DNA from: Szabonella alba
GTDB lineage: Bacteria; Pseudomonadota; Alphaproteobacteria; Rhodobacterales; Rhodobacteraceae
NCBI RefSeq assembly: GCF_016765775.1
Contig: NZ_JAESVN010000011.1
Location: 1 to 64,000 of the forward strand
Length of the DNA stretch: 64,000 nt
Direction: 5' to 3'
Program-made: the position numbers and the translations under genes
Notes under the pieces: model-generated
Seen by the model: the letters and a program-made list of their open reading frames with translations, nothing else
What the model was told of the DNA's origin: nothing
Databases searched by the model: none
Shown here: in pieces, positions 51,720-59,912 of the stretch
Numbering within the stretch: position 1 is the first letter of the stretch
Layout: the number at the start of each line of letters is the position of its first letter

Positions 51720-52691
51720 TTACTCGACCTGACCGATGGCCTCGATCACCGGCACCAGATCTGGGAATTCGGCAAAGATCGGGGCCACAGCCTCCCGGAA
51801 GGGGGCATTGTCGATCTCGATGATCTCGGCCCCGGCCGCCACGACCGCCTCACGCGCGGTATCCATCGCCGCCGTCATGATTTCGCGCTCATAGATCGCG
51901 GCCTCTTGTGCGGCGCGCGTCACGGCTTCTTTCTGCGCATCGCTCAGCCCCTCGAACCGGGCCGCGTTCATCACCAGAACGGCAGGCGGGCTCAGGTGGC
52001 CATCCAGCGTGTAATTCGGCGCAACTTCGTAATGCGATGAGGTCTGATAGCTCACGAAATCATTCTCGGCCCCGTCGATCACACCGGTCTGCAGCGCCGA
52101 ATAAACCTCGCCATAGTTCATCGGCGTCGGCACCGCGCCCAGCAGTTCGACCATCCGCAGGGCAATCGGGGCGGGCTGCACGCGGATCTTCATGCCTTTC
52201 AGATCGTCGATGCTGCGCACCGGCTTGCCCGCGACGGTGTAGAAATGCCGCGAACCCGCCTCCATGAAGGGAAAGCCTTTCAGCCCGACCTCGCCCAGAT
52301 CGTTCAGCGCGGCCTGACCGATCTCGCCATCCAGAACCGCGAATTTGTGGTCATAATCGCGGAAGATATAGGGCAGCGTGAAAACCCCCATCGAGGGGCT
52401 GACATTGGACAGCACGACCGAATTCACCCGCGCGAAATCCACGATCCCCGCCTGTGCCTGTTCGATGGTTTCGGGCTCCTGCCCCAGTTGCGCCGAGTGG
52501 AAGACCTGCACATTCAGTTCATTGTCGGAATATTCCGCCACCAGTTCGGCAAATTTCATCATCGCGATGGTGACGGGATTGGTCTCGGGCTGGTTTTCGG
52601 CCAGCCGCAGCACCGTCTGCGCCGAGGCCAACCCCGGAGCCAGAACGGCGGAAACGGCAATGACGGCAAGGGTCGATCTGAGATGTTTCAC
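51720..52691 (-). CDS. TRAP transporter solute-binding protein (DctP family)
   Basis: 323 residues with a Sec signal peptide (MKHLRSTLAVIAVSAVLAPGLASA, cleavage near 24). Mature DctP landmarks: VLRLAENQPETNPVTIAMMKFAELV, GQEPETIEQAQAGIVDFARVN, MKIRVQPAPIALRMVELLGAVPTPMNYGEVYSALQTGVIDGAEND. The Arg in KIRVQ is the usual carboxylate-binding residue, which points to an acidic ligand such as a sugar acid or sialic-acid-like compound. The linkage to NagB/NagA suggests an amino-sugar-derived acid. It is divergent from nagB across a shared control region. Confidence 0.9.
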   Translation of the reverse strand: MKHLRSTLAVIAVSAVLAPGLASAQTVLRLAENQPETNPVTIAMMKFAELVAEYSDNELNVQVFHSAQLGQEPETIEQAQAGIVDFARVNSVVLSNVSPSMGVFTLPYIFRDYDHKFAVLDGEIGQAALNDLGEVGLKGFPFMEAGSRHFYTVAGKPVRSIDDLKGMKIRVQPAPIALRMVELLGAVPTPMNYGEVYSALQTGVIDGAENDFVSYQTSSHYEVAPNYTLDGHLSPPAVLVMNAARFEGLSDAQKEAVTRAAQEAAIYEREIMTAAMDTAREAVVAAGAEIIEIDNAPFREAVAPIFAEFPDLVPVIEAIGQVE

Positions 52692-52720
52692 GGCGGGACC
52701 TCCTCGGTTGGTTTTGACCG

Positions 52721-52794
52721 AGTAAACGCGGGGATCCCTGCGCCGTCAATATTTTTTATCAGCCGTTGACATTAAATATTCGGCGTGGAAACTA
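52721..52794. promoter_or_regulatory. Overlapping divergent promoters with AT-rich dyad (ROK operator candidate)
   Basis: On the minus strand TTGACG (52744-52749) and TTTACT (52721-52726) are 17 bases apart and drive the TRAP operon. On the plus strand TTGACA (52766-52771) and AAACTA (52789-52794), also 17 bases apart, drive nagBA. A perfect inverted repeat, AATATTT (52748-52754) and AAATATT (52774-52780), overlaps the minus -35 and the plus spacer. AT-rich dyads are typical of NagC/Mlc-type ROK operators. Confidence 0.6.
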
Positions 52795-52855
52795 AGGTCA
52801 AATGCCGCCGGCGCCGCCTGCCGATGGCTGCCGCGCTTTGCAGAAAGGTCAGCCC

Positions 52856-53608
52856 ATGCAGATCCAGATCCATCCCGACAAGGCCGCCCTTGGCCGTGCC
52901 GCAGCCGATGAAGGGGCAGCGGCCCTGCGCGAAGCCCTTGCCGCGCGGGGGCGTGCGGTGGTGATCCTCGCCACCGGCGCAAGCCAGTTCGACATGCTGG
53001 AAAATCTGGTCGCGTCCGGGCTGGACTGGTCGCGCATCTCGATCTTTCACCTTGATGAATATGTCGGGCTGCCGGTGACGCACCCTGCCAGTTTCCGCAA
53101 ATATCTGCGCGAACGGGTGCTGGCCCGCCTGCCGGTGCCACCGGCAGGCTTTCACGCGATTGACGGCGACGCCGCCGATACCGGGGCGGAAATCGCGCGG
53201 CTGAATGCGCTGATTGCGGCTGAAACAGTCGATGTCTGCTTTGCCGGGATCGGGGAAAACGGCCATCTGGCCTTCAACGATCCGCCTGCCGATTTCGATA
53301 CGACAGTGCCCTTCCTGCGCGTGCGCCTTGATGACGCCTGCCGCCGTCAGCAGATGGGCGAGGGCTGGTTTCCCACGCTGGACGATGTGCCCGCCGAGGC
53401 CATTTCCATGAGCATCCGTGAAATTCTGCGCGCGCGCCGCCTTGTGCTTTCGGTGCCCGACACCCGGAAGGCCGAGGCCGTGCGTGCCACGGTCGAGGCG
53501 GCGGTATCGCCCGAAATTCCCGCCTCGATCATCCGCAACCATCCCGCCTGCAGCCTGCATCTCGACCGGGCCTCGGCAGCGCTGCTGGCACCGGAGGGGG
53601 CCGCCTGA
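52856..53608 (+). CDS. nagB: Glucosamine-6-phosphate deaminase
   Basis: 250 residues from the ATG at 52856 (GAAAGG upstream; an earlier in-frame ATG has no ribosome site). NagB landmarks: VILATGASQFDMLENLV (phosphate loop), FHLDEYVGLPVTHPASFRKYLRERV with the catalytic Asp, and GIGENGHLAFNDPPADF with the catalytic Glu/His. It converts glucosamine-6-phosphate to fructose-6-phosphate and ammonia. Its stop overlaps the nagA start (TGATG), so they are coupled. It is divergent from the TRAP importer. Confidence 0.93.
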   Translation: MQIQIHPDKAALGRAAADEGAAALREALAARGRAVVILATGASQFDMLENLVASGLDWSRISIFHLDEYVGLPVTHPASFRKYLRERVLARLPVPPAGFHAIDGDAADTGAEIARLNALIAAETVDVCFAGIGENGHLAFNDPPADFDTTVPFLRVRLDDACRRQQMGEGWFPTLDDVPAEAISMSIREILRARRLVLSVPDTRKAEAVRATVEAAVSPEIPASIIRNHPACSLHLDRASAALLAPEGAA

Positions 53609-54630
53609 TGACTGCGCGTCGCGTCAGCGGCGGGCTGTGCGATCTGCAGGTCAACGGCTTTGCGGGGGTGGATTTCAACGATGGCGGCCTGACGCCTGCG
53701 GCGCTGGACCACGCGCTTGAGGCGATCCTTGCCACGGGGGTTACGCATTGTCTTCCCACCCTGATCACCGCCGAGCCCGAGACGTTGGCAGACCGGCTGT
53801 CGGCGCTGGATCATGCCGTGCGGACCAGCCGTCTGGGCCCGGCCATGGTGCCCGGCTATCATGTCGAAGGGCCGTTCCTGAATGACGCGCCCGGCTATGC
53901 CGGTTGTCATCCGGCCGAGGCGATGGCCGATCCGGACCCGGCGCTTTACGACCGGCTTTCGGCCGATCTGTTCCGCCCGGTTCTGCTGGTCACGCTGGCC
54001 CCCGAACGCGCGGGGGCACTGGCGCTGACGCGCAGGCTGACGGCAGCAGGCTGCACAGTGGCGCTTGGCCATACCGCGGCGGGTTTCGCCGATGTGCGGA
54101 CCGCCGCCGCCGCCGGGGCGACGCTGTCCACCCATCTGGGCAACGGCCTGCCGCAGACCCTGCCCAAGCTTGAAAATACCTTGCTGGCGCAACTGGCCGA
54201 ACCCGGGCTGTCCGCCTGTCTCATTGCCGATGGCCACCATATCGGCCCCGAGGCGCTGGCAGCCCTGATCCGGCTGAAAGGGGCGGATCGGGTGATCCTT
54301 GTCACTGATGCGGTGCTGGCCGCCGCTGCCCCGGCGGGGCCCTATCAATTCGCGGGAATGGCGATTGAGCACAGCCCGCAGGGTGCCGTGCTGCAGCCCG
54401 GTCGCAGCAATCTTGCAGGCTCGGCACTGTGCCTCGATCAGGCGGTGCGCAACATCGTGGACTGGGGCATCGCTGACCCCGGCCAAGCGCTGGACTGGGC
54501 CGGAGCCGCCCCCCGCGCCGCCCTTGCCCGCAGCCTTGCCGCGCATCGCATCACGCTGGATCGCGGCCGCGTCGAATGGTCCGAGGCGCTGGAGCCGACA
54601 CTGCTGTCGCCGGGCCGCGTGCTGGTCTGA
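53608..54630 (+). CDS. nagA: N-acetylglucosamine-6-phosphate deacetylase, short form
   Basis: 340 residues. Amidohydrolase TIM barrel: GGLCDLQVNGFAGVDFNDGGLTP, HVEGPFLNDAPGYAGCHP (metal-binding Glu), VALGHTAA and THLGNGLPQ (metal His), LIADGHHIGPEAL, and LVTDAVLAA with the catalytic Asp. It removes acetate from GlcNAc-6-phosphate to feed NagB. Most NagA proteins have about 40-50 extra N-terminal residues that form part of the beta-sandwich. Here the start is held by the overlap with nagB, so the sandwich is reduced. Its C-terminus (EALEPTLLSPGRVLV) keeps only a short sandwich part. Confidence 0.9.
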   Translation: MTARRVSGGLCDLQVNGFAGVDFNDGGLTPAALDHALEAILATGVTHCLPTLITAEPETLADRLSALDHAVRTSRLGPAMVPGYHVEGPFLNDAPGYAGCHPAEAMADPDPALYDRLSADLFRPVLLVTLAPERAGALALTRRLTAAGCTVALGHTAAGFADVRTAAAAGATLSTHLGNGLPQTLPKLENTLLAQLAEPGLSACLIADGHHIGPEALAALIRLKGADRVILVTDAVLAAAAPAGPYQFAGMAIEHSPQGAVLQPGRSNLAGSALCLDQAVRNIVDWGIADPGQALDWAGAAPRAALARSLAAHRITLDRGRVEWSEALEPTLLSPGRVLV

Positions 54631-54686
54631 TCCTGCCACTGAAGTGGAGGTTCGGGCGGACGGAAAAGGCCGCCCAGTCATCCGCA

Positions 54687-55724
54687 TCATGCCGCCAGCA
54701 GCAGGATCAGCACCAGTGCGGTGGCCGACACGAAAAGCGTTGCAAACACACCCAGCAGCAGCGGGCGCAGCCCCACGGCGCGCAGGCGCGAAAGATCGGT
54801 TTCCAGACCCATCGCCACCAGCGCCACGGTCAGCAGGACGGTGGTGACGCTGCCCGTGGTCTGGCGCAGGACATCCGGCAGGTCGATCACGGAATTCAGC
54901 AGGATCATGGCGATGAAGCCAAGCGCGAACCATGGCATCGGCGCGCGTCCTGTGCTGCCGCCGCCCCGGCGCGCAGCCATCAGTCCCATTGCCATCACAA
55001 GCGGGGCAAGCAACATCACCCGGGCGATCTTGGCCACCGTGCCGCTTTGGCCTGCGACATCACCCTGCGCAAAGGCCGCGCCTACGACCTGCGCGACCTC
55101 ATGCACGCTGGCCCCGACCCATAACCCATAGATTTCAGGCGTCAGGCCCAGCGGTGCCGCCAGCAGCGGCAGCAGCAGCATCGACGCTGTGCCCAGCAGA
55201 GTGATGCAGGCAACGGCATAGGCCACGTCCTCATCCCGGCCCCGGGTGACGGTGTTCGCGGCAAGAATCGCCGAGGCACCGCAAACGGCGGTCCCGGCAG
55301 CGATCAGATCACACAGGCGCCCATCGACCCCCATCGCGCGGCCCACAGCCCTTGTCACGACAAAGGTCAGCGCAAGGGTCAGGGTGATGGCGACCAGTCC
55401 GCCAAGGCCCACCGCCGCGACCTGCGCGACCGTGACCTGCAACCCCAGCAGCACGATCCCCAGCCGCAGCAGGCGGCGCATCGCAAAGCGAAGCCCGGGA
55501 CCGGTCTGCGGGATGGGCCCGGCGCAGGTACGCAGCACGATCCCCAACCCAACCCCCAGGATCATCGGCCCCAGCCCGGGAATTCCGGCAGCGCGCTGAA
55601 GTGCCAGCGCAAGCAGGGCCAACCCCAGCGCCAGCGCAAGCCCGGGCAGGATGGACCCGTCCGCAGCGGGCAGGCGAAAGCGGCGGGGGACAAGGGCGGT
55701 TCGCGGCATCGTCAAATCCATCAT
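54687..55724 (-). CDS. YeiH-family putative sulfate/anion export permease
   Basis: About 345 residues from the ATG at 55724 (GGGGAG 6 bases upstream). It has about 10 membrane segments (LPGLALALGLALLALALQRAAG; LGIVLLGLQVTVAQVAAVGLGGLVAITLTLALTFVV; VATVxxIAR-type segment TVAKIARVMLLAPLVMAMGLMA) and the family motifs LGIVLLGLQ, CGASAILAANTV and GASVHEVAQVVGAA. The family (Cons_hypoth698/PSE) is a putative exporter of sulfate or sulfite-type anions. It is divergent from a LysR regulator, as YeiH is from YeiE in enterobacteria. Confidence 0.9.
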   Translation of the reverse strand: MMDLTMPRTALVPRRFRLPAADGSILPGLALALGLALLALALQRAAGIPGLGPMILGVGLGIVLRTCAGPIPQTGPGLRFAMRRLLRLGIVLLGLQVTVAQVAAVGLGGLVAITLTLALTFVVTRAVGRAMGVDGRLCDLIAAGTAVCGASAILAANTVTRGRDEDVAYAVACITLLGTASMLLLPLLAAPLGLTPEIYGLWVGASVHEVAQVVGAAFAQGDVAGQSGTVAKIARVMLLAPLVMAMGLMAARRGGGSTGRAPMPWFALGFIAMILLNSVIDLPDVLRQTTGSVTTVLLTVALVAMGLETDLSRLRAVGLRPLLLGVFATLFVSATALVLILLLAA

Positions 55725-55761
55725 GCAGGGCTCCCCATGGTCTGCGCCGGATCTGGAACGC

Positions 55762-55812
55762 ATTAAATCAATTAATTCTGCTTGATATGATCGAAAAAAT
55801 CGATTGATTAAA
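55762..55812. promoter_or_regulatory. AT-rich LysR control region between yeiH-like and lysR genes
   Basis: Near-symmetric ATTAAATCAAT (about 55762-55772) and ATTGATTAAAT (about 55803-55813) flank ATCGAaaaaaTCGAT (55790-55804). This pattern suits a divergent LysR regulator acting on its own gene and on the exporter gene. Confidence 0.45.
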
Positions 55813-55837
55813 TCCAGCGATCCGGCAGACTGCCCGC

Positions 55838-56716
55838 ATGACGCTGGACCAGCTTCGTATCTTTCTGGCCGTGGCGCGTCGCGGGAACATGACCCGCGCC
55901 GCAGAAGACCTGCGCATGACCCAATCCGCCGTTTCGGCCTCGGTCGCAGCGCTGGAGACGCAGCATCAGGTCCGTCTGTTTGACCGCATCGGCCGTGGCA
56001 TTGCCCTGACCCCCGAGGGCCGCGCCTTCATTCCCGCCGCCGAGGCCGTGCTTGCGCGGGCCGGAACCGCGCAGGTCCTGCTGGAGGATCTGCGACAGGA
56101 TACGCGCGGGCTTTTGCGGCTGCATGCCAGCCAGACGGTCGCCAGCTACTGGCTGCCGCCGCATCTGGTGCGGCTGAATGAACTGCATCCCGGCATCACC
56201 ATCGCGCTGGCCGTCGGCAATACCGAACAGGTCGCCCGCGCGGTGCAGGAGGGTGAGGCTGATCTCGGTTTCGTCGAGGGTGATGTGCGCCACAGCGGTC
56301 TGCGCCGGCAGGTGGTGGCGCGGGATGAACTGGTGCTGGTGCTGGCCGCCGATCATCCGCTTGCAACCCAGAAATTCCTTGATGCCGGTGATTACCGGCG
56401 TCTGGCATGGGTGCTGCGTGAACAGGGATCGGGCACGCGGGCGGAATTCGAGTCGCATCTGCAGACCATGGGCCTGACACTTGCCGATCTTGATCTCGCC
56501 TTCGAATGCCCGTCGAATGAGGCACTTCTGGCGGCGGTCGGGGCGGGGCGGATGGCGGCGATGCTGTCGCGCCGCGCGGTCGGGGCGCATCCGGGCATAG
56601 CCGCGCGCACCGTCGACTGGGCGCCCGCGCCGCGCCGCCCCTTCGCCGCCCTGACCCATCCCGACCGCCACCGCACCCGCGCAGTCACCGCCTTGCTGGC
56701 ACTGGTCAGCGCCTAG
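55838..56716 (+). CDS. LysR family transcriptional regulator (YeiE/CysB-like)
   Basis: 292 residues. N-terminal HTH 1-60 ([54 protein letters not shown]). C-terminal effector domain about 88-290 ([58 protein letters not shown]). The Ser/Thr-rich phrase at ASQTVASY is the anion-binding loop in the CysB-like group. Its partner, the divergent YeiH-type exporter, supports sulfur-anion sensing (inference from the YeiE-YeiH pair). Confidence 0.9.
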   Translation: MTLDQLRIFLAVARRGNMTRAAEDLRMTQSAVSASVAALETQHQVRLFDRIGRGIALTPEGRAFIPAAEAVLARAGTAQVLLEDLRQDTRGLLRLHASQTVASYWLPPHLVRLNELHPGITIALAVGNTEQVARAVQEGEADLGFVEGDVRHSGLRRQVVARDELVLVLAADHPLATQKFLDAGDYRRLAWVLREQGSGTRAEFESHLQTMGLTLADLDLAFECPSNEALLAAVGAGRMAAMLSRRAVGAHPGIAARTVDWAPAPRRPFAALTHPDRHRTRAVTALLALVSA

Positions 56717-56865
56717 GCCAGTTCTGCAGGCAGGTGCAGTTCCAGCCCGTCCATCGCCCCGGTCACCTTGATCTGGCAGGACAGACGAGAGCGTTCCGGA
56801 TCCGGTTCCAGTGCGAATTCCAGCATATCCTCCTCCATCCGGTCCCGTTCCGGCAGGCGACACCT
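56713..56865 (-). pseudogene. C-terminal remnant of an adrenodoxin-type [2Fe-2S] ferredoxin
   Basis: The minus strand encodes [17 protein letters not shown] and then [19 protein letters not shown] before a stop that overlaps the lysR stop. This is the final third of an adrenodoxin-like ferredoxin, with the MEEDML helix and the last iron-sulfur cysteine in LSCQI. An in-frame TGA at 56866-56868 and no match further upstream mean that the CX5CX2C part is missing. With three of four cluster cysteines gone, it cannot bind a [2Fe-2S] cluster. It is a remnant of deletion or rearrangement. Confidence 0.7.
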
Positions 56866-57029
56866 TCATCATCGCCCCGAGAACCGGTGCACGGGTTTCA
56901 CCGAAACCCGGCAGGATGACTGCAGGTCGCACCCTGCATCGGATTTGCCGAAGCAGAGCCGTTGCAGATCCGAATTTCGCAGCGTCTGGCAGACCGGTAT
57001 GCGTGAAGGGTCCGGATCAGGAGCCCTGA

Positions 57030-57923
57030 ATGGAAGTCATGGCCACTATGCCCGCCCCGTCTGCCCGCACCGCCCCGTCTGTCAGCCCCGCCCCGTCTGC
57101 CAGCCCCGCCCTGTCTGCCCGCGCGGTGATGCCTGCGCCGGGGCGCGGTTTCGGCGATCCTGCCCTTGTCACGCGGGCGCTGCCCCTGACCTCTGCGCTG
57201 CGGGGGGGCGTTCTGCTGCTTGGAAATTTCGACGGCTTCCATCTGGGTCATCTGGCGCTGGTCACCGCTGCAAGACGTGCGGCCCCCGGCCGCCCATTGG
57301 GGGTCTTGTCCTGCACACCGCATCCGCGCGCCTTCTTCCGCCCCGATGCGCCCGCCTTCCAGCTTGCCACGCCCCGCACGCAGCAAAAGATGCTTGCGCG
57401 CGCCGGGGTCGATTTCATCTTCGCGCCCCGGTTTGATGCCGCCTTTGCCGCCCTCTCGCCCGCAGCCTTCGTCACGGACATCCTGCGGTCGGGACTGGGC
57501 GTGTCGCATGTCGTCGCGGGCCGGGATTTCCGGTTTGGCCTAGGTCGCGCGGGCGATAGTGAAACCCTTCGCCATCTTGGCCGCGAGGCCGGGATCGGAA
57601 CCAGCATCATTGCCGATATCTCCGGCCCCGACGGGCGGCGGATTTCCTCGACCCTGATCCGGGCCTGCCTTGCGGCGGGCGATCTGGACGGGGCGCAAGG
57701 CCTTCTGGGCGGGGACTGGCTGGTTGAAACGACGGCCTGTGCCTCGGGCGGCCTGCAGCTTCATCCGCTTTTGTGCCGTCCGGCGCCGGGGCGCTATCTG
57801 GCCCGCATGGCGGGAAAGCCCTGTCAGATGCCACAGCAGATCCGGCTTGACGGCGATGGCCGCATTCACGCAGCCCGCGCAACGCTTCGCCCCGGGTTGA
57901 TGCATCTTCTGCCTGCATCCTGA
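57030..57923 (+). CDS. FAD synthetase-like protein (RibF N-terminal domain only)
   Basis: 297 residues with AGGAG 6-7 bases before the ATG. Residues 9-32 are a low-complexity segment from four 18-base repeats. The nucleotidyltransferase domain (about 55-220) shows LLLGNFDGFHLGH, VLSCTPHPRAFFRP, VAGRDFRFGLGRAGD and the RRISSTLIR motif of RibF-type FMN adenylyltransferase. The C-terminal riboflavin kinase domain of bifunctional RibF is lacking; the last 70 residues are divergent. FAD synthesis from FMN is the expected activity. Co-directional with the HutD-like gene 30 bases downstream. The flavin-dependent cluster nearby gives a plausible use. Confidence 0.75.
   Translation: MEVMATMPAPSARTAPSVSPAPSASPALSARAVMPAPGRGFGDPALVTRALPLTSALRGGVLLLGNFDGFHLGHLALVTAARRAAPGRPLGVLSCTPHPRAFFRPDAPAFQLATPRTQQKMLARAGVDFIFAPRFDAAFAALSPAAFVTDILRSGLGVSHVVAGRDFRFGLGRAGDSETLRHLGREAGIGTSIIADISGPDGRRISSTLIRACLAAGDLDGAQGLLGGDWLVETTACASGGLQLHPLLCRPAPGRYLARMAGKPCQMPQQIRLDGDGRIHAARATLRPGLMHLLPAS
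57054..57125 (+). repeat. Four 18-bp tandem repeats in coding sequence
   Basis: GCCCCGTCTGCCCGCACC is repeated four times with few differences, encoding APSART, APSVSP, APSASP and ALSARA. The period is a multiple of three, so copy number can change without a frameshift. Confidence 0.75.
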
Positions 57924-57953
57924 AATTTCCATCCCCGACAGCAGGACACATCC

Positions 57954-58556
57954 ATGTCACACAGCCCAGCGCCCGGTCAGGGTTCACCGCTTCATATCCC
58001 CGCCAGCAGCTACCTGGCCCTGCCCTGGAAAACCGGACAGGGCATCACCGAAGAGATCTGCCTGCTGCCCGAGGGCGCAACCCGGGACAGGTTTGATCTG
58101 CGGATCAGTTGTGCCCCGATCCCCGAAGTGGCGACATTCTCGGCCTTTCCCGGGGTCGAGCGGGTCATCACGCTGATAGAGGGGGCGGGGCTCGATCTGG
58201 ATTTCGGTGACCGCCTGCTGCGGCTGGAACTGCTTGCCCCCTGCCGGTTCGATTCCGGCCTTGCGCCGGTGGGACGGCCCGATGGTGACGGGGTGCGCGT
58301 CATCAATGTCATGGCAGCGCGCGACCGGTGGCGCATCACCACGGCACGGGTCATGTCGGCCGCGTTCCAAAGCGATGTGCCAGCCGGAGGTCTGGCGGTT
58401 CTCTTTGCGATTGCCGGGGAATGGGAAGCCGCCGGGTGCCGGATCGGGTCGCGTGATACGCTGATCCTGCCCGCAGGGGCGGCGACCGCCTGCCACCCTG
58501 TCACGAAGGAAGGCAATGCCGCCGCGCTTGAGGTGGTGCTGGTCCCGCGCGACTGA
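57954..58556 (+). CDS. HutD/Ves family protein
   Basis: 200 residues of the small cupin-like HutD family. Visible: YLALPWKTGQGITEEICLLPEG (PWKxGxGxTxE motif), FDLRISCAPIPEVATFSAFPGVERVITLIEGAGLDL, and LEVVLVPRD at the end. HutD proteins are associated with histidine catabolism as possible regulators, but the biochemical role is open. AGCAGGA precedes the ATG. No hut genes are present here. Confidence 0.8.
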   Translation: MSHSPAPGQGSPLHIPASSYLALPWKTGQGITEEICLLPEGATRDRFDLRISCAPIPEVATFSAFPGVERVITLIEGAGLDLDFGDRLLRLELLAPCRFDSGLAPVGRPDGDGVRVINVMAARDRWRITTARVMSAAFQSDVPAGGLAVLFAIAGEWEAAGCRIGSRDTLILPAGAATACHPVTKEGNAAALEVVLVPRD

Positions 58557-58602
58557 CCGCCACGGCATCGCCGGCTGGGCCTGAGCCTTCAGGCACCGGT
58601 CC

Positions 58603-59790
58603 TCAGAAGGTAGATGCGCCGGCCTCGAACTGATCCTGACAGCGGGTCACAAAGCGCTGCGCTGCCGCCGACAGCGGCTGCCCGCGCCGGTATGCAATCA
58701 CGATCCGGCTGGGCGCGTGGTCCCCGACCAGAGGCCGCACCACCAGACGCAGCCCGTCATAGGTCATTTCCGATGCGGGTTTCGTCACCAGCAGCGCATA
58801 GCCAAGACCATGCCCGACCAGCCCGCGCACCATCTCAAGCGACGCAGTGCGATGCGCGACCATCGGCGCCACCCCGGCCGCTGTCATCAGCCCGGTGAAA
58901 TAGTCCCGGCTGGGCGCGATATCCAGCAGGACCATCGGCTCCTCGGCCAGTTCGGCGGGCGTAATCTCGGACTGGCGGGCCAGCGGATGGCCGTCGGCCA
59001 GCAACACATGCGGACAGAGCGCGCCAAGCGGAATCGTCTCGAATTGCGGATCAAGATCAAGCTGATACATCAGCGCCAGTTCAATCTCACCCGCCGTCAG
59101 CGCCTCGGTCAGACGGCGCTGGTCGCCTTCGACCAGATCCACCGCCGTGCCGTTCATTCCCGCAATCAGACGCGGCATGACATAGGGGGCAAAGGTCACG
59201 AAACAGCCCGCCGCAACCCTTGCCCCCAACCCGTCGCGCCCGGCGCGGACCGAGTTCGCAGGTTCGATCCGGCGTGAGGATCCATAGGCACGGTTCGCAT
59301 AGATCAGCGGCGATCCGGCCCGCGCCCTGTGCGTCTCCTGCACCTCGCACAGAAAGATGTGATGCGTGCCGACCCGTTCATTGCCTATCAGGACGCAGTC
59401 GAAAGCAACAAGCGGGTCCGCAATGCGCGGCGCGCCCGTGGCGCAGGCGATCCATTCGGTGCAGTCGAACTTGTCGCCGATCTCATCCTTGAAGCGGCCC
59501 GCGAAAGTATCCGAGATATAGGCCTGATCGTCGCGCAACACGTTGACGCACAGCACCCCGTTTTCGGCAATGCGCGCGGCGGCGGGGCTCAGATGATGGA
59601 CGCAGACCAGAAGCGTCGGACGCGCGGTATCGGCCGAGACCGAAGCCATTGCCGAAACCGTGACACCCGCCCGCCCGCCCGGACCGTCGGTCGTGACGAT
59701 ATTGACGGTGCAGGCGGCATGGCTCATTCCCTCAAGGAACCTGCTGCGCAGATCCTGATCGGTGTCCGGGGATCCGGTCCGTTGTGTCAT
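58603..59790 (-). CDS. Flavin reductase fused to a LysR-type effector-binding domain
   Basis: 395 residues, GGAGGAAAGC directly before the ATG. Residues about 15-172 form an HpaC-like flavin reductase (FLEGMSHAACTVNIVTTDGPGGRAGVTVSAMASVSADTARPTLLVCV; GTHHIFLCEVQE). After a short linker, residues about 190-385 match a LysR effector domain (FVTFAPYVMPRL, GEIELALMYQLDLDPQFETIPLGAL, LVGHGLGYALLVTKP). No helix-turn-helix is present. Its second half resembles that of the next-door LysR (FRTFAPVILPEL...). It should supply reduced flavin to the HpaB-type oxygenase encoded 2.4 kb upstream. The ligand domain may gate activity, as the MarR-like tail does in the Acinetobacter C1 reductase (inference). 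Confidence 0.85.
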   Translation of the reverse strand: MTQRTGSPDTDQDLRSRFLEGMSHAACTVNIVTTDGPGGRAGVTVSAMASVSADTARPTLLVCVHHLSPAAARIAENGVLCVNVLRDDQAYISDTFAGRFKDEIGDKFDCTEWIACATGAPRIADPLVAFDCVLIGNERVGTHHIFLCEVQETHRARAGSPLIYANRAYGSSRRIEPANSVRAGRDGLGARVAAGCFVTFAPYVMPRLIAGMNGTAVDLVEGDQRRLTEALTAGEIELALMYQLDLDPQFETIPLGALCPHVLLADGHPLARQSEITPAELAEEPMVLLDIAPSRDYFTGLMTAAGVAPMVAHRTASLEMVRGLVGHGLGYALLVTKPASEMTYDGLRLVVRPLVGDHAPSRIVIAYRRGQPLSAAAQRFVTRCQDQFEAGASTF

Positions 59791-59912
59791 GCTTTCCTCC
59801 CATCGCGCGGGAACCAGGCCCCGCGTTCCGATACCGATATTCCACAGGGAGACCGGCGCGGGAAAGTCGGGTTTTCCGGTGAACTGGCTCGGAAAAGATG
59901 AGGCAGCGACGG

